From the NCBI GenBank assembly GCA_030248225.1, contig JASANE010007307.1, forward strand, positions 50,665-114,664: a stretch of DNA of 64,000 nt, in the 5' to 3' direction. This document shows positions 34,230 through 45,464 of this stretch, piece after piece (position 1 is the stretch's first letter; each line of letters begins with the position of its first letter). This stretch comes from Trileptium ribeirensis (lineage: Eukaryota; Nematoda; Enoplea; Enoplida; Thoracostomopsidae). The notes beneath the pieces were generated by a model. It did not search any database. It was not told the DNA's origin and was given only the letters and a program-made list of their open reading frames with translations. The position numbers and the translations under genes were made by a program.

Positions 34230-35345
34230 GTTTTTGCTGTGATGAATATGAGCCCTTGATTGAATAGGAAAAGCTTCGACCCCATCTTCAGGCTCAAAAT
34301 AGTAAAAAAGGTTTTTAATGATTCTCAGGAAAATCTGGCCATAGGGGTACCTGTTTATGCAGGAATATCTCGAGACACAGACTTCGCATCGAAAAATTCA
34401 GGTTGCAGATGAGAAATAGCTCTTCGACATCTACAACTTTGGGGACACCCACTTTGTTGTGAGACCACTCCCTGGGCCGCTGTGGGAATAAATATTGTTC
34501 GTCGACCCTTTGCCAGAAACAGAAATTTTTCAAATTTCAGGAATTTGTTACTTGTTTTTGCTTTACCATGCACGCTGGATACGATGGTTTTGCTATCTAA
34601 AGTCTAAATTGGCTATATTATACCGTTTCATTAGGTTTCAAAGGTTTTACGGTCGACAAACCCGATTTCCAAAATGTAATGTATTTTCATTTGTCTGATT
34701 AATGCATATTTCGTGCCTTTTCAATGTGATTAGGGTCAATGCACCCGAATTCCAGAATACAGTCTGTATTCAGTTATTTGGCTAGGTACTTATTGCGCAC
34801 AGGTCATTGTTGTTTATATCGGTTTTTCGGTAGGCTGAATACGATGGCTTGGTTATTTAGAGTCCAGCACGAGTATCTTGTGCCTTTTTAGACTTTTCAT
34901 TGAGTTTGGGGTGAAAGAACCCGATTTCTAGGGTATAGTCGAGCTTCAGTGTATAGTTTGGTACACGGCATACATGATCAAAAATAGTCTGTGAAGAGGT
35001 TTTTCGGTACGCTGCATACAAGGGTTTGATTATAAATATAGAGCGTAGCTTGCATATTTCGTGCACTTCCAATGGCTTTAGTGTCAATGAACCAGATTTA
35101 AAGAATAGAGCATGTCCTCAGTTATTTTGATTACGTATTGCGTACAGGTCATCTAGAATAAATCATTAATTATTGTCTATATATAGGTTCTCCGGCAAGC
35201 TACACACGATGTTTGGTTATCTACAGACCGGCGCAAATAGTAGATTCATTGTCAATTGTTTTTGATGGGTTTAGGGTCGACGAGGTTTTAGGGTTTTCAA
35301 TGGGTTCAGGGTCAAACAGGTTTTCGGCCAGTTACAGGTGATTAA
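34230..35345 (+). repeat. GAGACCACTC module and several units of the 165-bp satellite
   Basis: The module is at 34455-34560 (GAGACCACTCCCTGGGCCGC, GACCCTTTGCCAGAAACAG). It is followed by about five satellite units from 34575 to 35340, with repeated GGTTTTTCGGTA, GCTGAATACGATGG, TAGAGTCCAGC, GGGTCAATGAACC and TATTGCGTACAGG. The clearest satellite block in the window. Confidence 0.7.
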
Positions 35346-35521
35346 ACATATGATAACTTAAAAATTAAAACCACAATCGGTCCGTTTCACCCAAGCTTGC
35401 GAGATACTAGTGAAGAATAGGAATTTCCATACTCCATACCACAAACAGGTTGAACTAATGCACTTATAATGCAAAAGCTTGCTCTTACAACTCGCATCTC
35501 CAAAATTGGGGTGTTAGGGCT

Positions 35522-35862
35522 AGCCTGTCCACAGTGGGGGACCCCCACTTTCCAAATCCCCCATGTTCGTGAGATTCCCCCACTCGGCCGAAACCCCCAT
35601 GTTCAACTAATTCCAAAAAATTTTTTATGTCTGAAAATTTACGCTTTTTGCTTGCAAATTGTTTTTAAACATTAATTACCACTTATAGGGCTAAAATATT
35701 GTATTTAGCTTGAAAATACATTCACGGTAGTAAAAATGTATGAAAATATGAAAATACTTAGTTTTTAAGCAAAATTTACCCCCACCCCACTTTTAATTTT
35801 CCCCTGAGAATGATCATTGGCCCCCCGAAACTCCCCACCTTTTCGGAGGGCTGTGGACAGGC
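35522..35862. mobile_element. Copy 2 of the GGCCTGTCCACAG family, with both inverted ends
   Basis: The left end AGCCTGTCCACAGTGGGGGA and the right end CTGTGGACAGGCC form an inverted repeat of about 12 bp. The interior matches copies at 31711 and 40217. No clear target duplication was found. A MITE-like element of unassigned superfamily. Confidence 0.65.
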
Positions 35863-36408
35863 CAGGAGGGTCTGCATGTTTCGATATCTCGTGGCAAAAA
35901 ATTGAGTGCTCCGCGGTTGGGGAACCATGGGAAAGTTTATGCTCCACCTGCAAATTTCTAGTTTTCCCGGATAGAAACACGTTTTGTTGACATTAAATCT
36001 TAGCAAAATGTTTAAAAATATCCCATTCTGTAGTTAAAAATCTGTTTAATTTCAGGAAAACATTCGTTGGTTGTAAACTCTCGACGATTTCCGCTGAAAA
36101 ATGCTAAACTTTGAATAGGAGGGGCAATTCACACAATCTGGCAGCATTAGACGCAGGCCAGTTCCAGATCAGCCCCTATCAGTTTATGCCTCCTGACAAA
36201 ATTTGCAGCGAATAATGGACCCAGTACATTGCCATTTCAGGCGAGATTTTTAAACCAAACTTAACGTCTTATTGCTTCAAAAAAATTACGTATAACTGGG
36301 ATATCCACTCATGCGCTGAACATTTTGCCAGGGTTTCTGGTTTAGAGCTAGGGGGCGCCTAATTTAATGGTTAAAATAGTGCCTAAAATGTACCCAAACG
36401 TTTTTAAT

Positions 36409-37800
36409 GAACTTACTTACTTTGAACTTAAGTCGTCGTCCTGAGTTATTGATTGCTCAGACGGTTGACTGCCATATGAATAAGCTGTTTCCATTGGTTC
36501 CGATCTGCTGCGAGATCCATCATAATTTGGATGTAGTTGTTGGACCAGTTGACCGCACCATAGGTTTCTTTCAGGAACTCCATGTCCCTTTTGATCATTT
36601 TCCACAATGTTAGCTTGGGGGCGTTTCTGGCACAGCGCCAATGGGCAGGAACTGGCGTGGTGACCATATTGCGGATAATTCGGTTATCCGGCATTCGGAA
36701 TAAGTGGCCAGCCCATCGTAGTCTGTTTCGGGTTACCGTTTCTTCAATGCGAGGTTGGTTGTTACATATCATTCGAATATACTCGTTTGTGCGATGCTCG
36801 CTAAGTGGAATATGAGTTATTTCGCGCAGGCATCTCATTTGGAAAACTTCCATTAATCGTAGGTCGGATTGTAGTAGGCGCCACGATTCTGAGCCGTATA
36901 ACAGTATCGGCACTATAGCGGACCGAAATACTTTGATTTTGGTAAATAGGGTTACCTGGTTTTGACCACAGCACTTCGAAAGCGGGCGAAGGCAACTGCG
37001 CGCTGCCGATACGGGCAGCGACATCATCAGTTGCGGCGACAATACGGTTAGAGACAACAGAGCCGAGATATTTGAATTGACGCACCGATTCCAGCGTGGT
37101 GTCGTCCACAGTTAGCTGTGGGTCTGGGGAATTGATTGGCAGCACCTTGGTTTTAGCAGGAGATATTTTGAGGCCGACCCGTAGCGCGTTTGCATAGAGC
37201 TCATCAAGGAATCGTTGGGCTTCTGCTTCCGTTTCGGCTAAGAACACAATGTCGTCAGCATACGTGAAATTTGTAACAGACAGATTATTTCCGACTTCTA
37301 CCCCGTTGAAGTTAGCACACGTCTGTCTCATGATCCAGTCCAGCGCGATAACAAACAGGGACGGCGAGAGAATGCAGCCTTGGCGAACTCCGGTGGTAAC
37401 GTTGAATGGATCTGACATGTCATTATAGACTCGAACTCGACTGTTTGCATGGGCGTAGAGGTTTCGTAGTAAGTTCGTAAACTTGAGGGGGATACCCACG
37501 TGGTTCAGTATGCGCCATAGCGATTCCCGGTGAACACTGTCAAAGGCAGCAGCAAAGTCAACGAACACAGCGTACGCTGGTTTGTTATACCTGATACGGC
37601 GTTCGATACATTGGCGGAGACCAAAAATTTGATCACTGCATCCCCGACCACTACAAAAACCCGCTTGTGAGTCACTAACGATAGATTCATAGTGGCTATT
37701 TATCCGCTGACGAATGATGGAGCACAGGAGCTTCCCGCCAATAGAAAGCATGCTTATTCCACGGTAGTTGGCAGCGTTTTTAATGGAGAGAAAAGGGATT
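36409..37800 (-). pseudogene. RTE-like LINE, 5'-truncated and frameshifted
   Basis: Read on the minus strand from about 37800: NYRGISMLSIGGKLL, SQAGFCSGRGCSD, FVDFAAAFDSVHRESLW (first catalytic Asp, about 37565-37539), GVRQGCILSPSLF, TYADDIVF (YADD at 37262-37251), GLKISPAKTKVL and VRQFKYLGSVVS. Near 37000 the frame changes: after ARIGSA the thumb-like part continues as RSCLRPLSKCCGQ, YGSESWRL, FQMRCLREI and RNRLRWAGHLFRMP, to a stop near 36446. The RT motifs look intact apart from this shift. The endonuclease is absent, a typical 5' truncation. The 3' end carries short GTAA-type repeats near 36409-36425, as in RTE elements. Confidence 0.85.
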
Positions 37801-37839
37801 TTTAAACAAATTTTAACAAAATTTACATAATTTTACGTC

Positions 37840-38066
37840 ATTAGAGATTATTTTTACGGAATCGAAGCAAAAATTTTGCCGAGCCGATGAACAACGGGAA
37901 GTCAAAAATTTTTGCCAGGAGCAACAGGAAGGCAACCGTTTGTTCCAGGCGGGACCGAAAAATGCCAACAAGAAACCACAGCAATTTGGAAAGCCCAGTC
38001 AAAAAACTTTTCAGGGGAAAGTAGCAATTAATACTAGATCATATTTTCCATAGATTTCTTTACATC
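37840..38066 (+). other. Possible decayed coding fragment, Gln-rich
   Basis: One frame reads ESKQKFCRADEQREVKNFCQ, then EGNRLFQAGPKNANKKPQQF, up to a stop near 38050. The Gln/Lys-rich composition differs from its AT-rich surroundings and could be a retroelement gag-like or host exon fragment. Not assigned. Confidence 0.2.
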
Positions 38067-38417
38067 ATCTATACAACTATTTAAACATCACCTGAAACTG
38101 AAGCAATCGGTGAACACTTGTCTATATCCATGTATGTCGCGCTCGATATCCAATGAACTTTGTAAAATAAACAGTTACGTATGTAATACACCTGCAGGGT
38201 TGAAATTGAATCAAGAAGATTATAGTGGTTTTGCACTATATTGGATAAACTTTATACGAGAAAAAGATAGCACTGTTCAATTACGAAGAAAAGAAATTCT
38301 ACGACACACTGGTTAATACCAACAAGCAAATTTACGTACTTCTTTAAACTGTTTAGCCTTGCAGAAATTTTGTTATGCAAATAATGACCAGCCCGTCAAT
38401 AATTTCTAATGTAGAAT

Positions 38418-38560
38418 TACAGTCTGCGCCAAGAATAACCGCCGCATTTCGAGCGAGTCGGTCGCTCGAGATTTCTAAACTATTTAAATTAAAAAAGAAA
38501 AAATTCCAATTCTAGAAATAATTTATTTCGAAGTCGCGAGCGATATACACCCGTGATCCG
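38418..38560 (-). mobile_element. MITE fragment related to 11565-11700
   Basis: CTCGAGCGACCGACTCGCTC and TCGAAATAAATTATTTCTAG on the minus strand correspond to the interior of the fragment near 11.6 kb. Ends are unclear. Confidence 0.5.
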
Positions 38561-38648
38561 CCACCAACCAAAATACTACTACAGCAATTGCTTTGTTAAA
38601 CTATTGGAAAATACTACACCATGGTTTTAATGCTAAGCTTCTAATGTA

Positions 38649-38790
38649 TAGTTGCGAACAGAAATAAAAGCAAATCTTTCACGAATCGGTCGCGAACAGT
38701 TCCCGAAAAATAAGGGGCTGTTCAATAGTTATTAGCGAAGTTTGGGCGAACGATTCGAGAAAATTTTGCTTTTATTTCTGTCCGTAACTG
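38649..38790. mobile_element. 142-bp MITE with inverted repeats of about 32 bp
   Basis: Left TAGTTGCGAACAGAAATAAA followed by AGCAAATCTTTC; the right end is the complement of CAGTTACGGACAGAAATAAA plus AGCAAAATTTTC. TA flanks at 38647-38648 and 38791-38792. Same family as 27665-27974 but with a much shorter interior. Confidence 0.82.
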
Positions 38791-38989
38791 TAATTTCTTC
38801 CAATAATATGACGTATATTATACGTATATATAATATATGGAAACCTATAATCAAAATAATTAAATTCCTCTTTTAAAAACTATCATTTTTAGCATATGCA
38901 ACTACATATCGATTATTTGGACAGCTGCAGTACAATATTTTTATGCAATAGTATTAAGCTTCCATAAAGTGGGGGAAAATGTGAGACAT

Positions 38990-40170
38990 GCTCCTTGGAA
39001 AAACGGCTGCCTCTGGGTCAGCGCACTTGGCGAAATTTTGGCTCCCCTGCCAAAATACCCACGGGCAAAATTTGTTGTTTACCATCGTTAATACCCCAGT
39101 TGACATAAAACATGATAAAGTATTTTGAAAAACACCCCTTCAAAAGCTACAAATACTAAAAAATTGGTTGAAAAATTGCTTTTAACTACGATAAGGGCGC
39201 TATGCACCGCTGCTGAGGTCACTTAATGACAATTTTAGCGCCCTTCGTTAAAAAAACAGTAATTTTTTAAAAAAATTTTCGATTTCGAAATCGGAAGCGC
39301 CTCGACATTTACCAGTGGAAGCGTACATTTTCTATCCCTGTCAACAATAGGTCCAAAAAGGTACCGGGTTCATGCTTTTTGGCAAAATTTTCAGCGAAAA
39401 GAGAACTAAGTGTATAAATACAAAATAAAGTAAAATACTAGTAAACGTAATTATTACAAAACGTGAACGAAGCAATAGTCAAAGCATCTGGGCTTTCCAA
39501 ATTGGGGGTGGGTGGGGGGCCCTGGCATTTCTCGGTTCCCCCTGGTTCAGAAGAGGTACCCCCCGGTTCATGTTCCCTGGTAAAATTTTGGGCTTCCCCC
39601 GGTTCACCGCCTCTTGGAAATTTTTTTCCAAACGGCCGAAAGTACATAAAAGTTGTATTCAGGGTTTTTTGGTCAAACCCAGTTTGCAATACTTATGGCT
39701 GTATGATTCACAATGTACATAAGCTATTATTCATATGTACAGCAGTACACCAGACACGTTATGATGTACATATAGCTTATGTAAAAACCCACATATACGT
39801 ACGTAATATACCCACATATATACCTATGTAATGTATGCTAGTTTGGTTACGTATTAGCGCATATCTAAGCGGTCATAGCTAGTTGTAAAATAGACCAGTC
39901 ATACTTAAAAATGAACACTCGCGGTTATAAATGACCAAATTTTTGAACAGTATATACAATTTTTGAAAAAAAACCCTGACTAAAATTTCATCCTGAAGCC
40001 AAAAATTTTATCAAAATTTGCTTCAAATTAGCTTTTCCTGTCCATCGAAAGCGTTTTGACAGTGTTTCTGACACGATTTTTAACAGTTTTTTCTCTTGGC
40101 AAAATGCCCCTGGCAAAATCGGGCGTTCCCCGGTTCGGAACCAGGTGGTTTATGCCCCCTAGCAAAATTT
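38990..40170. repeat. Decayed repeats with CGGTTC-CCC and GGCAAAATTTT words
   Basis: Phrases such as GGTTCCCCCTGGTTCAGAAG, CCCGGTTCATGTTCCCTGG and GCAAAATTTTTAGCGAATGG recur near 39030, 39380, 39520-39620 and 40110-40180. Non-coding. The 122-codon frame at 39463 is a by-product. Confidence 0.4.
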
Positions 40171-40216
40171 TTAGCGAATGGAGAGCCCAGAGCATATTAT
40201 ATCTTATTTATGTACT

Positions 40217-40570
40217 GGCCTATCCGCAGTGGGGTGTGGGAGGACCCCCAATTTCCAAATCCTTCCATGTTCGTGAGATTTACCCTCATGTCCGGCCCCC
40301 CACTAGACCGAAACCCCCATGTTTAAATAATTCCAAACATTTTTTATGTCTGAAAATATGTTTTTTGTTTGCAAATTGATTTTTAAACATTGATTACCAG
40401 TATTTATAATGCTAAAATATCTTTTTTAGCTTGAAAATATGAAAATACATTCACGGTAGTAAAAATGCAGAAAATATGGAAAAATTTAGTATTTTTAAGC
40501 AAAATTTATACCCCCACTTTTAAATTTCCCGCGAGAATGAACTTGGGGCCCCCCGAAGTTCCCCCCAAAA
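40217..40570 (+). mobile_element. Copy 3 of the GGCCTGTCCACAG family
   Basis: Starts GGCCTATCCGCAGTGGGG. It shares CCCATGTTCGTGAGATT-like, GACCGAAACCCCCATG, CATTTTTTATGTCTGAAAAT and TTCACGGTAGTAAAAATG blocks with copy 2. The right inverted end is missing or eroded. Confidence 0.6.
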
Positions 40571-40639
40571 TATATACATGTATTTGAACTAAATATTTAA
40601 TCAATTTATATATACTAAGTATCACGTTTTAGACATCTG

Positions 40640-41180
40640 ATGTCAAATCCACCTTATAAAAAGCTAGCTGGTTAAAAAACTAATAAATTATTAGTAATAT
40701 CACCTAATTATTTAACTAATTAGCCAACACGATAAAATCATAGATTTTTACAAGTCACATATTCATGATCACCGATATCGAAAACCCCAGAATGCCAAGA
40801 ATCAGCAATTTTAAGGTGATTTTAAAATTTGCATAAAATTAACTAATAGCTACGTAATTGATTACTTAACTAATTAGCATATATGGCCAAGTTTTAGACC
40901 TTCGCAAATATATTCGTGATCAGCGTCATAGAAAACCCATGTGCAATTTTTGTTTCGAAATGCTAAAAATAGGCTGACACGCTTAACTAAATATTAATTA
41001 CTAATCAACTAAAGCAAATTTTGACAAAATCTATGTCTTGCAAGTGTCCGATATTAGGCCTTTCAAATAAAAAGTTTTTTTAATCGGCCCAGTAGTTACA
41101 GAGGAGTTCAGCGGACGTGCAGACAGTGCCGAATGTTCCTCCTCTGACGAAAACAAAAACGCTTCGCTTCCCTCAATAAT
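40640..41180 (+). repeat. Dispersed repeat, second copy of the 11.8-kb family
   Basis: The 40960-41180 part matches 11810-12062 block by block. The AT-rich part before it has internal TAACTAATTAGC-type repetition. Confidence 0.6.
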
Positions 41181-41551
41181 CGGAGAATATATAATACATT
41201 TATACAGTATATATATTGACAGAATAGAAGACAACGCACAGGCTCACTGAAATTTTAGAAAGTGCTAAGAAAATGAATACGAAATCTATGCTTTCATAAG
41301 TTCTTGAAGGTCCGTCAATACTTCGATAAACACCTGAGAAGACCCTCAAAACAATTTGGGCTTTAATTTGGTTGACCTAAATGGCCTTTATCATTGGACC
41401 GTTGCTAAAGGTTCTCGGACCTGGTAACATTTATTTTAGCCATGTAATGATTTCGATTAGTAGAAATGAAATTTTGCCATACATGGATCTAAATATCTTA
41501 TTGGTTTTTGAGAGTAGAAAGCCAGAGTTAGAAGTTATAAATATTTTTTCT

Positions 41552-41766
41552 TACTGGCTAGTCCATAGTGGGGGCGGGGCCCGGCAAAAAGGAGGTACCC
41601 CGGCAAAAATTTGGGTTCCCCAGCTGAGAAAAATAAACGCCTAAACGCGATAAAATCCGGCAAAAAATTGGCCCACGCAAAATCCGGCACCCCCGGCGAG
41701 TAAACCGGGTGGGGGCCCCGACTCAGGCTCCACGGTTATAATTTCCGAGATTTGGACTAGCCAGTC
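41552..41766. mobile_element. Short GC-rich MITE with TACTGGCTAGTCCA ends
   Basis: The left end ACTGGCTAGTCCATAGTGGG and the right end TTGGACTAGCCAGT give a perfect 13-bp inverted repeat (ACTGGCTAGTCCA). CTT borders both sides. The left end resembles the GGCCTGTCCACAGTGGGG family, so it may be a deleted relative. The interior has repeated GGCAAAAA words. Confidence 0.65.
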
Positions 41767-42356
41767 TTATAGACATTTACGTGAAAAAATTAACGAGTCA
41801 GGATACGTACAGAAATTTCGGCCAAGACACGGATATTATACGTAGGTGTTCACTTCTTTGATAATCGTTGGTTCCATACAGAACAGTAAGCAATGGTTTT
41901 TTAAAACATTGAGGGAAAATCCGCTAAGTTCGAACACAAAACCGATCAAAGTGAAATCATCAATAAAAGGTCTGTATTAGGAGAAGCCATGAGACTTCAG
42001 TGATAATCCATGTTAAACAGCATAGCAGTAGTATGAATATAAAGTTGTTCATACTAACCTTCAAGTTACTCTCTAGGGCTACTGTGTAACACAGCGCTTA
42101 TTCCAGGTTCCTAGTAGCTACCTTTTACTGATTTTGGACGACCTCGATGCTGCCGTCCCGTACCCAGCCTACATTGCGAAATATGAAGAATCGCTTTATT
42201 TTAAGGAGTGATTAAGGCAAAATGAATATTCTCTATGGTACCACTTACGTCCCCGTAATTCGAGGGGCCTTTGGCTGCCATAGATTTACTTTATTACTGG
42301 CAAATGTTTCTGGCTTATGCAATCCATGGCTGCGATAAATATACATATAAAGGTAA
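41767..42356. other. No feature recognised
   Basis: Between the MITE and a hAT-like copy; no coding or repeat signal recognised. Confidence 0.4.
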
Positions 42357-43345
42357 CAGGGAATAACCGGAACAGAAATTTACCGGAACCGGAACCAGCA
42401 ACCGGAACCGTCCATTTAAACCGGATCCGGAACCGGAACCTGGTCTTCGAAATTTATATATAGTAAAACACACGATGGAAGAAATGAAAGTATAGTGGAT
42501 ATAAAATGCATTAAAAATAACTTTTACATTAAACTTTATGTATTGCGACGGTATGAGGAAGCTAATAATGTTTATTTATCGATCAAATATGTCGGTTTTT
42601 GGACATTCAGAGCAAAAAATGTCTTCCACTATACACCTTTGCGTATACTGCGTCAAATCGAATGTGCTTACAAAGCTTGGAGCGTAGAATACACTTTCGC
42701 TCTGTCTCTAGTCGCCTCCCTTTACTACACATACGTTTGTTGCATGTTCTTCTGTAGGAAACTTAAAATTATTGGTTTATATGATTCTAAGAGAAAATAA
42801 TAGATAGAAGGTAATTTTCTGATCAGTGGTCAGAGACACTGTTTAGGCTAGCGTTGGACAAACAGTGCCCGTCAGTTAGATCATAATGATGATAACTTTC
42901 TAATCAGAATGCTATAAATGAGACGCACTGTGATGCTGCTCGCACAGTTTCAATAAATACAATTCATTGCCAAGAAAGCAGTTTCTAGCTCCGTTGCAGA
43001 TAACGTTAGTTTACTTCAATTTAGACTGATTTACCAAGTTTACAAGCGCACTGGCGGGTATTTGACGCAATTTATGTTAGCCAAGCATACCCTAAGCACT
43101 TCTGCGTAAGCCATACTCTGTTACCGAGTTGGACCCGTTTAATTCAAACGTATCCCACAGACTTCTGGATGTGTAAAATAGCTGCTACAAGCATCGACCT
43201 GGCTTTGATTTAACAAACTTCTGCAGGTTAATATGAAAAATTCATGCTCAAATTATGTGCCCTAGTTACGTTTCACACGGCAAATTGCTTAGTTAATCTT
43301 TTCTTTTGCTTGGTTGTATTGGAGCTTGATCATTGTATAATATAC
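42357..43345 (-). mobile_element. hAT-like copy 2, lacking the left terminus
   Basis: Begins at 42357 with CAGGGAATAACCGGAAC, the right terminus in reverse. It follows copy 1 almost to the left end but stops about 160 bp short. There the sequence passes into the tRNA-like tandem repeat (ACTTCCTGATTTAATTT). It retains the CCGGATCCGGAACCGG subterminal cluster. Confidence 0.82.
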
Positions 43346-43406
43346 TTCCTGATTTAATTTATATTCCAAGTGTACAGGGTGAAAGTAACGTTTAGTAACC
43401 TTTGAG
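43346..43406 (-). repeat. Left part of a tRNA-like tandem unit
   Basis: ACTTCCTGATTTAATTTATA to GAAAGTAACGTTTAGTAACC matches the units at 44.7-45.4 kb. The unit is interrupted here by the hAT-like copy 3. Confidence 0.7.
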
Positions 43407-44571
43407 CATGGAGTAACCGTAATTCCAGTTCTGGCGGAAATTGTGTTCCCGTTGCGGTTCCGGCAAAATGCAGAAACCATACCGCAACCGGGATTCCAGT
43501 TTTAAAATTTGCATTGAAATTTTCCACATTTTTGCTTTCACCTGTGATCCAAACATATGTAATATGTGCACAATGATCAAGTTCCAATACAGCCAAACAA
43601 AATCCAAGATTAACTCAGCAAATTGCCGAGTGAAACGTAAGCAGGACACATAATTTTAGTAGGAATTTGTATTCTTAACCCTGCAGGAGTTTGTTAACAA
43701 AACAAAGCCAGCTCGATGCATGTAGCGGCTATTTTATACATTCGGAAGTCTGCGGGGTATGTTAGAATTAAACCGGTCCAGCTCGGTGACCGAGTATGGA
43801 TTATTTAGAAGTACTTAGCTGTAAGCTTGGCCAACAAATTACGTCAAGCACCCACCATTGCTCTTGTAAAAATTTGTAAATCAGTCTAAATTGAAGTGAA
43901 GAAACATATCTGCAAGGGCGCCAGAAACTGCGTTCTTGGCAATGACCTGTATTTATTTAAACTGTGGGAGTAGCATAACAGTTTGTCTCATTTATAGTAT
44001 TCTGATCAGAAAGTTATCATCATTATCACCTAGCTGACGGGCACTGGTTGCCCAACGCGACCCTAAACAATGTCTCTGACCATAGATCAGAAAATTACAG
44101 TATACATTTCGTTATTTTCTTTAACAAGCCATATGCTACAGAATGACATGTAACGAACGTATTTGTAATAAAGGGAGGAGATTGAAGGCAGAGCAAAACT
44201 GTTCAGTCTGCGCTCCATAGAAGCATGTTTAGTTACAAGCACATTCAGTTTGACACACTTTACGTAAGATCGTATAATGGAAGGCGTATTTTTTGCTCTG
44301 GGGTTGCAAAACCGACATATTAATCGATGAATAAATATTATTAGCTTCGTCAGTGTCTTCAAAGTTCCTGAGACGCAATATATAGTGCGTCGCAATACAT
44401 TAAGTTTAATGCAAAACTTATTTTTAATACATTTTACATCCACTGTACCTTCATTTCTTCCTTCCCCAGTTACTACATAAGTTTCTAATACCAGGTTCTG
44501 GTTCCGTATCTGGATTAAATGGAACGTTTCGGTTGATAGTTCCGGTAAATTGCGATTCCGGTTATTCCCTG
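43407..44571 (+). mobile_element. Complete hAT-like copy 3
   Basis: Termini are CATGGAGTAACCGTAATTCC at the left and CGGTTATTCCCTG at the right. The flanking 8-mers CCTTTGAG and CTATTGAG match at 6 of 8 positions. The uninterrupted paralogous unit at 44842-44849 reads CCACTGAG in that place, so an 8-bp duplication is well supported. No transposase frame. Confidence 0.85.
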
Positions 44572-45464
44572 CTATTGAGCTATCACGGGGCTACTGCTCG
44601 GATCCTTACGGCTCCTCGCAAAGCGAGCGAACAATATGCGTGCAATCGTTCAATATTCGTCTAATTTATCTAGAACAGCACAGCAAACGTTATTCCTTGT
44701 TGTCGAACAACGGTAGAAGTTAAAGGGTAGAATGTGTGGTATATTAAATTTCTATAAACCCCTTACTTCCTTAATTTACATTGACATGGTCGCCGCAAGG
44801 TATCGACCTCTGAACGCTGTGGTTAAAGTAACGTTTACTAACCACTGAGCTATCTCGGAGCTACCGCTAGGATCCTTAAGACTACTCGCGAAGCGAGCGA
44901 ACAATATGCGTGCAATCGTGCAGTATTCGTCGAATTTAGATAGTACAGCACATTTAACCATAATTTGTAGTAGTCGAAAACGGTAGGTGTTACAGGGTTG
45001 TGGCATACTAAATTTTTATTAGCACTTTACTTCCTGAATTAATTTACATTTCGAGTACCAATAAATAATTATTGGTCACTGCGAATTATCGAGCTCCGAA
45101 CACTAAGTTAAAAGTTACGTACACTAGCCACTGAGCTATCTCGGAGCTACTGCTCAGATCCTTACTGCTTATCGCAAAGCGATCGAAAAACATGTGTGCA
45201 ATCGTGAAGTATTAGTCGAATTTAGTTAGTACAGCACGTTCAAACGTAATTGGTTGTTGCCAAACAACGGTAGAAGTTAAAAGGCAAAATATGTGGTATA
45301 ATAAATTTTTATAAAACCTTAACTTCCTGAATTAATTTACATTTCGAGTATCGATGAACAGTTATTATTGGTGGCCGCCAGTTATCGAACCCCGAACGCT
45401 ACGAAAGTTACATTTACTAACAATTGAGCTATCTCAGAGATATGGCTTGGATCATTATTCACGT
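44572..45464 (-). repeat. Tandem array of units with tRNA-like pol III boxes
   Basis: GAGCTATC landmarks at 44577, 44847, 45133 and 45426 give periods of 270, 286 and 293 bp. On the minus strand each unit starts like a tRNA 5' half: GCTCCGAGATAGCTCAGTGG contains a perfect A box (TAGCTCAGTGG). It is followed about 40-50 nt on by a degraded B box (best: GGTTCGATAAC in the 45.4-kb unit). Downstream parts share GAAGT-AATTT, CACATTNTNCC and GCTCGCTTNGCGAG. This looks like a tRNA-derived SINE amplified head-to-tail. Cloverleaf pairing is poor, so it is not a working tRNA. Confidence 0.7.
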
